From assembly GCA_948567375.1 (NCBI GenBank), contig OX419755.1, forward strand, positions 8,313,001-8,377,000: a DNA stretch of 64,000 nt. The letters are read 5' to 3'. Below, in pieces: positions 37,969 to 46,781 of this stretch; within the stretch, counting starts at the first letter, position 1; each line of letters opens with the position of its first letter. The position numbers were made by a program, and so were the translations under genes. The notes under the pieces are model-generated. The model did no database searches and had not been told where the DNA came from. It was given only the letters and a program-made list of their open reading frames with translations. The stretch comes from Lunularia cruciata. Lineage: Eukaryota; Streptophyta; Marchantiopsida; Lunulariales; Lunulariaceae.

Positions 37969-39120
37969 TTGCAACAGCATGCAGATCAGTTGGTGCAGCA
38001 GGCTTGGAGTGGAGCCTTCGTACCATCAGGGGATGAGTGTGAGGATGAGCCTCCAGAGGTGATTGCTTTGACACCTCTGGATACCACACTCATTGCTTGG
38101 CAATATCCAGTAGAGGGGATATGTCTATTGGAGTTGTTTGGTGGGATCAGCACCGGACTAGCTGCGGTGTTACAGGCGGGTATACGAGTACAGAGGTACT
38201 TGTATGTAGAGAGAGATGAGACTGCTAGGCGAGTCTCTCTACATCATGTGGCACACTTGGCCTATCGGTATCCGAAGTTATTACCAATGTCAGCAGTTAG
38301 AGGTTACTAGAAGGCCTTACCAGGAGACATTTCCTTACTGGGGGCGCATGACCTAGTTAGACATCAGCCTATTCACTTGGTGATTTCTGGATGGCCATGT
38401 CAGGGACATACACGTGCGGGCCGCGGTTTGGGTCTTCAAGATCCTCGTTCTGGTATGTTTTGGGAGATGTTACGGATACTACAACATCTTTAGGTTCATC
38501 AATCTGTTTCTCTAGCTTACCTTTTGGAGAACGTTCCATTGATGGGTGATTCTCGCACTAGAGTGGTGGCGAGTACACATCAGGTCCATTCATGGATGGG
38601 ACCTACTGTATTGTTAGATGCAGCCAGAGTGGGATCACGGGCTCATAGTCTTCATCTTTGGTGGACGAACCTCTTACCCAGAGAGGTTCTACAGCGTAGT
38701 TATGATGGGATTCAGCGACTAGACCACATTCTTGTTGATGATATCTTGGATGCTGGACGTCAATCTCAGACAATGGTAGTGGCTGATAGGTCACCTATGG
38801 CAGTGGTGAGCCTAGTTGGACAGCCTAGAACTGCATTTCCCACACTCATGAGTTTCCCAGGGTCTCATGCTTTTCGAGAGGGAGGACCCGGACTTGTTTG
38901 GGACTCACAGTTACAGCAGTTGGTGGAGCCCAACACTGATGAGAGAGAGCGGGCGATGGGTTTTTGCACCGGTATTACCGCTGTTGTAGTAGTGTCAGAG
39001 GCATCCAGGCGTCAGGTGTTAGGTCAGGCTATGGACCTAAACTGTTTGACCTGGATTGTGAGCCTTGGCTTGGCAGAGCAGCGTAGGATGTGCTTGATAG
39101 GCATCACCACTCGGACACTT
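37969..39120 (+). pseudogene. DNMT3-like cytosine-5 DNA methyltransferase region inside gypsy pol
   Basis: Motifs occur in canonical order. LLELFGGISTGLAA is the SAM-binding motif I, followed by YLYVERDE (II). LVISGWPCQGHTRAG contains the catalytic Pro-Cys of IV. LLENVPLMGDSR is VI (ENV). LLDAARVGSRAHSLHLWWTN compares with the DNMT3 segment around motif VIII. NTDERERAMGFCTGIT is IX-like, and SEASRRQVLGQ with LTWIVS compares with motif X. The spacing and motifs VIII-X look closest to DNMT3. It lies between protease and reverse transcriptase, so it would be part of the pol polyprotein. The old copy carries the same domain. No intron or host flank is seen, which argues against a host gene. Methyltransferase identity is strong; the subfamily is inference. 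The region is part of a broken element. Confidence 0.85.
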
Positions 39121-39232
39121 GTGAGCCCTGTGCCTATCGAGACGAATCAGGCACATGCTGGGGACGATGGACCGAGTGGACATGGTATTCTTGGGACACA
39201 TCCAGTAGCTACTAGGGAGAGTGGTCTACTTG

Positions 39233-40148
39233 GAGTCCATCCAGGTGAGCGTGGGCTACTTGGATTACACCCTTGGTCCACATGGGATGCAGCTAGAGGA
39301 CGTGTGGAGCTTGCAGCCAGAGTGGAGGGAGTTTTTCACACAGAGGTTGGGACCTTTAGTGGTCGGGAGCATGACACTATTGCTCCCAAAGGCCCAGTGT
39401 AGTAGCCAATCAGTACGTCTTCCACTCCTACTATAGTTACAGAGGATACTTGGGAGCCAGATCTTGGACCCAAGCTTACTGGAGAGGAAAGACGGAGGGT
39501 TTGGAGGTTCTTGAGGAGTCACACGAGTTGTTTTGCCTTCAGTATGAAGGATTTGGGTGCTCTGAATGGACCAGGTATACGGATTGAGCTGATTAGCAAC
39601 ACACTAGTTTTCTGACGTCCTTATCAATATAGTGAGATGGAGAGGATATTGATTCAAAGAGAGAGGACATTGGAGATGGAGAGGACATTGGAGTCCATCC
39701 AGGTGAGCGTGGGCTACTTGGATTACATCCTTGGTCCACATGGGATGCAGCCAGAGGATGTGTGGAGCTTGCAGCCAGAGTGGAGGGAGTTTTTCACACA
39801 GAGGTTGGGACCTCTAGTGGTGGGGAGCATGACACTATTGCTCCCAAAGGCCCAGTGTAGTAGCCAGTCAGTACGTCTTCCACTCCTACTATAGTTACAA
39901 AGGATACTTGGGAGCCAGATCTTGGACCCAAGCTTACTGGAGAGGAAAGACGGAGGGTTTGGAGGTTCTTGAGGAGTCACACGAGTTGTTTTGCCTTCAG
40001 TATGAAGGATTTGGGTGCTCTGAATGGACCAGGTATACGGATTGAGCTGACTAGCGACACACTAGTTTTTTGACGTCCTTATCGATATAGTGAGATGGAG
40101 AGGACATTGATTTCAGAGCCGGAGTAGTGACCTTTTTGAGGCTGGTTT
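39233..40148 (+). repeat. 458-bp tandem duplication inside younger gypsy pol
   Basis: 'gagtccatccaggtgagcg' begins copies at 39233 and 39691. The two 458-bp units are almost identical over their whole length, so the duplication is much younger than the LTR divergence implies or has been homogenised. The old copy shows a single unit in the part that survives (53865-54215). Confidence 0.9.
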
Positions 40149-40674
40149 GGTGGAGATTTCACATGGAGATTATGCATCAGCAACAGTGATGCCAACCAAG
40201 AAGGATATGCATGGCAACTATACAGATAGGCGGATGTGTGGAGATTACCATCCTATCAACCGACAGACCAGGGCTGATTGGTATGCCATGCCTACACCGG
40301 AGGAGATTTTTGATGCGATTGGGCATGCAAAGGTCTTCAGCACTTTGGATCTTCAAGCGAGATATCATCAGTTGCCAATCAGGGAGGAGGTTAAGTCCAA
40401 GACAACATTTTGGGCTATTGATCCTCATGGCAAGGATGTGTTATATCAGTGGAGGTTCTTACCATTTGGGTTGAAGAATGCTCCTGCTGAGTTCCAGAGG
40501 GTCATGGATAGGATCCTAGCTGGATTGGATTTTGCTCGGTGCTATATTGATGACATTTTGATTTATAGCACTACTGTGGAGGAGCATGAGAGACAGTTGT
40601 TGGAGGTGTTTGAGAAATTGAGATCTCATGGACTCAAATTACATCCTGGGAAGTGTAGGTTCTTCCACGAGTAG
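40149..40674 (+). pseudogene. Reverse transcriptase of younger gypsy element
   Basis: The motif series is typical of Ty3/gypsy: MPTKKDMHGNYTDRRMCGDY, then KVFSTLDLQARYHQLPI (motif A Asp), FLPFGLKNAPAEFQRVMD (motif B) and CYIDDILIYS (motif C, YIDD), ending in LKLHPGKCRFF. It lies in one open stretch of about 175 codons within a broken polyprotein. Confidence 0.93.
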
Positions 40675-41495
40675 GTTGAGTATTTGGGTCACACTATCTA
40701 CCCCAGAGGACTTGGTGTTCAGCAGACCAAGGTGGAGGCTATTGCACGTATTCCTCGGCCTACGGATGTGAGCAGAGTGCAAGCATTCCTTGGGTTGGCG
40801 AACTTCTATCGCCGCTATGTTAGAGGATTTAGTGCCATTGCCAAGGCCTTGACAAAGCTGACCAAGCTTACACAGGAGTGGTGTTGGGGAGATGAGCAGG
40901 AGAGAGCTTTTGTAGAGCTCAAGGAGAGGTTGACATCTGCTCCTATTTTGAGGAGACCGATCAGGGGACGACCATTTCAAGTTCATACTGATTGGAGTGT
41001 GTTGGGGCTTGGAGCGGTGCTCACCCAGCATGATGATGAGGGGAAGGATTTTGTGGTGGCCTATGCTAGTCACTCTAACAATTCAGCGGAGGTGAAGTAT
41101 AGTTCATATGAGGGAGAGTGCTTGGCAGCAGTTTGGGCAATAGCACATTTCCGATGTTACCTATTTGGTAACCCCTTCACTCTCATCACTGATCATCAGC
41201 CGCTGAAGTGGTTGATGGAGTTCGACAAGCTTTCAGGGAAGCTTGCACGATGGGCTCTGATTTTACAGGAGTATGATTTCATGGTTGTTCACAGACCTGG
41301 AGTGGTGAACCGTGATGCAGATGGGTTGAGTAGAAACCCATGTCCTAGCCAGCAGGATCAGACCGGAGCACGTTGGCATGGTGAGACAGATGAGGAGATG
41401 GTGCCAAGTTGGCATGCATCAGCCTTATATTTGCAGAGACTTTGGTGGTATCTCTCTCAGCACATAGAGGAGGAGTTATTGAGGTCACAGATCTA
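40675..41495 (+). pseudogene. Connection and RNase H of younger gypsy element
   Basis: FLGLANFYRRYVRGF is the connection motif after reverse transcriptase. RNase H follows with QVHTDWSVLGLGAVL, SSYEGECLAAVWAI and LITDHQPLKWL (the usual D-E-D catalytic set), then the tether ending in VNRDADGLSR. Confidence 0.92.
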
Positions 41496-42593
41496 GAGAG
41501 TGAAGATATTGGTACAGTTCAGCGAGACATTCATGATGATGTCTTAGTGATGGACTATCTTCGCACTGGTGTTGTGGGTGGCACAGTTTGGGCCAAGGAG
41601 AGAGACCGTGTTCTTCAACAAGCCAAACGGTTCAGATTAGAGGGTAGACACCTTTTGCGTGTATGGGAGGATGGTAGAGTGCAAGTAGTACCACTTCCAT
41701 CACAGAGACCACAGTTGGTCTGTCATGCTCATGAGGAGCTAGGACATTTTGGAGTAAAGCATACATATAGCTTACTTCTGAGTCATTATTGGTGGCGTGG
41801 TATGCAGACCGAGGTGCAGCAATTTGTTGCCAAATGTGTGGTTTGTGACCGAGTTAGAGCATCATTCAATGCTCCTACACCACAATTACACCCATTACCT
41901 ATCATGGGATTGGGTTACCGTTGGAGTTTGGACTTTGCTGGACCTTTACCGCTGACTGTGAGACATCATCGGTATGTTTTGGTGATGGTGGAGCACTTCT
42001 CCAAGTGGATTGAGTTGGTGGCACTTCCTGACAAGTCTAGTGAAGGGACAGCTTACTCGTTCCTGGATCGAGTTCTTAGTCATTTTGGTGCACCAACTGA
42101 GGTTTTGACTGATCAGGGTACAGAGTTCTTGGGAGAGTTTCAAGTCTTGTGTGACAAGGCTTTGATTGATCATCGTACTACATCCCAAGATCACCCTAAG
42201 GCAGATGGCTTAGCAGAGAGAGTGGTTCAGATGGTGAAGAGAGGATTGCAAAAGTATGGTTTGCAGAGAGGCCACTTGGGAGATTAGGATCTCCAGTTAC
42301 CTTGGTTGGCCATGGGCTATTGGTTCAGCCGGCAAGCCTCCTTAGCATCCTTCTCTCCATACTTTCTACTCTATGGACGAGATCCAGATTTACCTGCAGC
42401 CATTCGTCAAGATGCTACTATAGTTTTGGACTTGGATGACCCCGATGTATGGATGAGTGCATGTTCTCAACGGGCAGAGATCTTTCGGAGAGTGATGCCG
42501 ATGGCCTTTGAGAACTTGGCGATTGCTCAACATAGAGATACTTTACGCTATGCTACCATTCGAGGAGGAGGTTATAGACCCTCGATCCGTTGA
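41496..42593 (+). pseudogene. Integrase of younger gypsy element
   Basis: An N-terminal zinc-binding HHCC segment (CHAHEELGHFGVKHT ... CVVC) is followed by the catalytic core with SLDFAGPLP, VLTDQGTEFLG and GLAERVVQMV supplying the D-D-E residues. A C-terminal region contains SPYFLLYGRDPDLPAAI. The assignment to Ty3/gypsy integrase is clear; the element is a fossil. Confidence 0.9.
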
Positions 42594-42966
42594 TTTCATC
42601 TAGGCGACTATGTATATCTACAGCAGACAGCACCGATGACACTTGATGTTTCTACAAGCCGCACTATCTTGAGAGTGCGCGAGGTTTTGCCATCTGGAGT
42701 CCTTGTGTTAGAAGGACGTGATGGTGTTGTTTGGAAGGATCATGTGCGCAATTGTGCGCCATGCCACCTCCCAAACATTGATGGTACTATGGACCCAAGC
42801 TTGGCACTTGTACGTGCATGCTTGAGGTGTATGTTATGTGGCTCTTCTGGTGGAGCTGCTACTATGTTAGTGTGTGATAGCTGTTCGAGAGGATGGCATA
42901 TGGCATGTATGACTCCACCCCTCATGGTGTTTCCTCAAGGATAGTGGTTATGTCCTAGATGTACTT
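42594..42966 (+). pseudogene. Pol C-terminal tail with PHD finger
   Basis: A GPY/F-like module (SRTILRVREVLPSGVLVLEG) is followed at 42828-42962 by a PHD finger. It reads CMLC, then MLVCDSC, RGWHMACM, PPL, and W..CPRC after a Pro-Gly turn, giving the Cys4-His-Cys3 pattern with the conserved Trp before the last Cys pair. PHD fingers read histone H3 tails. Here the finger sits where chromoviruses have a chromodomain, so a role in choosing chromatin targets is a reasonable inference. Confidence 0.8.
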
Positions 42967-43244
42967 GACCTATAACTAGTTCATTCTTTATATGGTATAG
43001 ATTGCAGACATGCAACTAACGATGGGGCTCCATAGCACCCAGCCTCCTGATCTTTGCCCATTAGAGGGTCTACCATATACTTAGAGTAGATGGCTATCTG
43101 GAGTTAGAGGGACCTAACCGCCAGCTAGGGAGGCGATTATGGCACTTTAGGGTCTATGTATGACTTATGTGTGAGTTGTGCTTCTATAGTGTATGATGTT
43201 GACAGCGATGTATGTTGTGTAGCGATGTATATATGCACGACAGC
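42967..43244 (+). other. 3' untranslated region of younger gypsy with LTR-like segment
   Basis: 'gctagggaggcg' near 43125 is a weak polypurine tract candidate. From 43138 to 43244 the sequence 'tggcactttagggtctatg...' is the same as the beginning of the LTR-like unit at 58800, and its first 22 bases recur at 43695, just after the 3' LTR. Confidence 0.6.
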
Positions 43245-43693
43245 TGTCACGCCATTTGTAGTTCTGCATCTAGCTGCTCAGACACTGGAGTTCCAATGAT
43301 AGTAGTTAGAGTTATTCTAGTAGTTTCTCAGGGACTACTTTCCGACAGTCTGATTTGGTGTTTGGGGTACTGACTTCATGGTGGGGCCCACTGTCACTTT
43401 GCACCGTTCGCACCGTCGAGTGTGCCATCAGCGGGACCGTTAGGGTTCCAGTGCTAGCTCGAGTCCAGGGGGTATAGTTTCGAAGTGAGCTCCAGAGAGC
43501 TCACTTCTTTGATGTTGAGCCTTCGAGTTCCTGGCTATGGTGGACAGAGGCCGGCAAGCGTCACCTTGATTCTCTATGCTTGAGTGGGTGTGGCTTGACT
43601 GTAATCAGTGCCCAGTTGTTGGCAGTTTATAGAGTGACAGATCAAGTACTGATCTGAGTTGAGTTGAGTTGAAAGTGTTAAGCAATCTGATTA
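43245..43693 (+). repeat. 3' LTR of younger gypsy element
   Basis: It begins TGTCACGCCATTTG and ends 'caatctgatta'; it matches 33462-33910 over its whole length. The right flank is not the old gag target expected from the left flank, so the 3' junction was rearranged after insertion. Confidence 0.9.
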
Positions 43694-43715
43694 TTGTGGC
43701 ACTTTAGGGTCTATG

Positions 43716-44022
43716 TAATGAAGTGCTTTTGCAATGAAGTGCCATTTTTAGGAGAGCCTAAATCATCACAATCAAGATTTTTTGGAAAGATTTGATGGAG
43801 TTGTGATTAAGGACTATTAATTCGTGATGAGATTGCGAATTAGTGCTTGTTACTCTCTTCTGGGTGTGGTTTCTACTTGAGAGATTAAAGACACAACCAA
43901 GAAGAACTGCATGGTGAATTTTGACTTTGTATTTGGACATTTCTGACTAGTATCTATGCGGGAATGAACTTTACTTACTTGATTACCGCAAAGTGATATT
44001 TGCCGGGTTGTCACAACTATCA
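43716..44022 (+). mobile_element. 3'-end fragment of the TGTGG...CACA family
   Basis: The sequence from 'atgaagtgc' to 'ttgccgggttgtcacaa' matches the last 300 bp of the elements ending at 50469 and 53859. It joins directly to old-copy gag at 44023, so this is another, now partial, insertion into the old gypsy element. Confidence 0.85.
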
Positions 44023-45783
44023 TGAGTTCAAGAGAGCTCACTTGGAGGAGATTGAACTATGAAGACAATATTGGTCTTTAAACTATATCTATATCACTTC
44101 AACCTTAGTTTCTAGGGGTAGATCAATAATACCCATGACTTCTAGCTCTAGTAGTGTTGGTGGATCTCTTGGAGATGGTGCTATTATGAGTGGAGGTACT
44201 ACTACAAGAGGTGGTGTAGTGTTGAGGTTTAACCCCATGGTAAAGTTCTTCTAGTGTTTGAGGTAGAATTACCAAGGAGTGTAGATTTACAAGTTGAGTA
44301 GCTTATAGGAGTTCTAGACAAAGCCTACACGAGGCATGCACTCACATGAGATGGCTGATCAGTTTTACTTAAGGAGTTACTGAAGCCCAAGCAGTCCAAT
44401 TTTGGTATGGGATTCTAGATAGGGAGTTACAACATAGAGTATGTGATGCTATGTTGTTATAGGCTACTTCACCTACTTTGGCATCAATCATTGGTTTGGT
44501 TGAGCATATTGAGCTCAACATGGTGGAAGAGAGAGTGGTAACATTTGGATTTGGTAGGGAGACCTCATCCACAACTATTACTTCTTCTAGAGTGCAATAG
44601 AGTGCAGCAGAGTACACCATGCCATGTTGGTTTTTGAGGACAAGGTGGACAGCTCAGATCTTATGGAGTGAGTAGAAGGCCTAGTGTAGCTAGACCCTTA
44701 CCTTCATTTTTAGGTCAATAGTAGCCAATGAGTGGTGGTGTTGCTTGTTGGACTTGTGGTGGACCTCACCATAGGAGAGAGTTCACTCAAGGCAATGGAC
44801 ATGATACCTCTAGTGCATCTCAACCGGCATAGTGACTATGACTATTGCCACAGATTTGGTTGCACTAGTGATCAATGCTTTGACCTACACTCGGAGTTAT
44901 GGAGTGGGAGGGCTGCTATGGTAGGTGGTAGAGGAGCTCCAAGTCATGGAAGACAAGGTAGTAAAGGTGGTGGTAGAGGATCCATACCTGGTAGTGGTGC
45001 AATACCTACCCTTACTTCTGATATAGCCATTGCTACTTGGATTGAGCAATTGGAGCAAAGATTGGCTAGCATGGCCATAATTTAGAGGAGACAAAATTTG
45101 GGCATTGAGATTTCCACCTCATATGTTGGTGATAGAGATATCTTGGACTTCAAGTGGAGCAACACATGTGGATGCATGTGCCATAGTGACTAGGAGTGAA
45201 GTATGTGTTCTAGAGCCTAAAGGAGCATCAATGGAGTTGGACCCACAAAGAGGAGAGGTTGGTAGATAGGTCAGATTTCCCCGTTCTTTTACACTCTCTA
45301 AGGCACTAAAGACAACTTCCATAGCTCCTAGATGTCCTAGTGCAGGTGTGGTAGGTGATGATGGGGTGCATGATAAACTACCTACTAGTTAGCCACGTAC
45401 TACTACACTCATTGAATCTAGCTTGATGTTGAGGGTGGCTCAATTGATTATGCACTTTCCATTATTCTCAACCAATGACATGTTTATATTGGAAGTTGAC
45501 CCATCTCTAATGTTCTAGTTGGCTGTCATGCTTTGTGACAGTAGGAATGATATGGTTCATGCTTCTAGAGTAAAAGTGGTTGATAGTGGAGGTAACTTGG
45601 TTGAGGAGCATGGGATCCACTCAATGATTAGTGGTTTATGGCAGGTAACATTGACTAGATTGGAGGAGTTATGAGCTAGACCGGCCTTTGAGCGAGCGTG
45701 GTTTACACCTAAAGTTGTCCTATTGGATAACCAAAGGGAGATTTTTTTGGTGGGAAGCTTAGGGACAGTATGTATACCATAGA
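44023..45783 (+). pseudogene. Gag and linker of the old gypsy copy (continued)
   Basis: It resumes at 'ctatcatgagttc', matching 35603 of the younger copy, and runs through the zinc-knuckle region (CWTCGGPHHRRE near 44750; second knuckle near 44840) and the RIEQLEQRLASMA-like linker. Heavily decayed, with many interruptions. Confidence 0.8.
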
Positions 45784-46517
45784 TGTAATACCAAGAGCTA
45801 GCCATATGATCTAGATGTGAAATTCGGTTTGGTAACATCTAGAATGATGTTATACATGATGGTCAAAATAGATAAGATAGAAGTATCACCAAAAGAGTAC
45901 TTCTACTAATAGGGTAGAAACCAAAATAGACTTGAGAACCTTAGAACCAATAGCTAGACATATGATTTAAAGGTGAGAATTGGTTTGGAAACATTTGGAA
46001 GGATGTTACACATGATGGACTAAACAGATCAGAAAGAGGTGTCACCAAAAGGGGACTTCTACTAATAGAGTAGGAACCGAAATATGCCTGAAATCTTTGA
46101 AGGCAATTTTGGAGGCCTAAATGGATGAATTAGGCCTCGAAAATGTACAGATTCCCCCTAACAAAGGAAAGGCTGGCCTTCCCCCCCTGCTTTGTCTCGT
46201 TGAGAGCTTTCCAACGGTACCTTACTCATGTGATTCTGAGATTCCTACAGGAAGATTCCCTAAAAGATTCCCTCCGGTCAAAGCTTGTTTGACCAACCAG
46301 ATAGGACCTAGACCAGACATGTCACCCATCCAAGTAAGTAATCCAAGGGTGGAGCTTGCTGACATGTCACCTATCTGTGTCCCTAATCCTATGGTGGAGC
46401 TTCCTTGGAGGAGATCCTCTTTGTCTATATAATAAAGAGAAGGTGCTCCCTTGGGGCATCGAATGTTTGAGTGTGCAATCTGTGTTTTCTCTCTTCTCTT
46501 GTCCTCGGAGTATTACA
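45784..46517 (+). repeat. Solo LTR (734 bp) with 5-bp target duplication
   Basis: It begins TGTAATACC and ends GTATTACA, flanked by 'ataga' and 'gtaga', and interrupts the old copy's protease region. It holds two tandem 156-bp units (from 45797 and 45953) and a TATA-like 'tatataataaag' near 46425. The same LTR family is the 3' LTR of the minus-strand chromovirus at 60528-63011. Confidence 0.85.
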
Positions 46518-46781
46518 GTAGAGGATCTTATTAAACTTTGGTACGCAGCTCCTTATGTTGGAGAAGGCTATAGTTGCCGATCTGGAATTACAAAAGATCG
46601 ACATGGAGAGGTGTCCATTTTTAGATCCAAACATCTCTAAAGGGTGATTCTACATAGTACATCACATGTGGTGAACTTGTTGTTCAGATTCAACTTGGTC
46701 ATCTGACTGATTGCTCTATGGTGAGAGCTCAAGCCATTGTAACCATATTGAATCATATGATGTGTTTGTTAGGAGAGCAAT

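Larger units (their letters stand above)
33462..43693 (+). mobile_element. Younger Ty3/gypsy element with methyltransferase and PHD regions
   Basis: A 10.2-kb element, complete from LTR to LTR: 5' LTR, 1.3-kb leader, gag with two zinc knuckles, protease, DNMT3-like methyltransferase, reverse transcriptase, RNase H, integrase, PHD finger, 3' LTR. It is inserted in the gag of the old copy of the same family. By eye the two 449-bp LTRs differ at about two dozen positions (near 5%). At commonly used plant rates this suggests insertion a few million years ago, with the rate being the main uncertainty. It is broken, with several interruptions. Family knowledge: gypsy elements replicate via virus-like particles and integrate with a pol-encoded integrase. 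Confidence 0.92.

Noticed and set aside
37969-39120. The methyltransferase region as an ordinary host gene
   Set aside because: It is flanked directly by protease and reverse transcriptase in the same orientation, has no introns, and recurs at the same place in a second copy.
43138-43244. This 107-bp unit as the true start of the gypsy LTR
   Set aside because: Both 5' LTRs begin at TGTCAC/TATCAC next to unrelated flanks and lack the unit, so the LTR start is at 43245.
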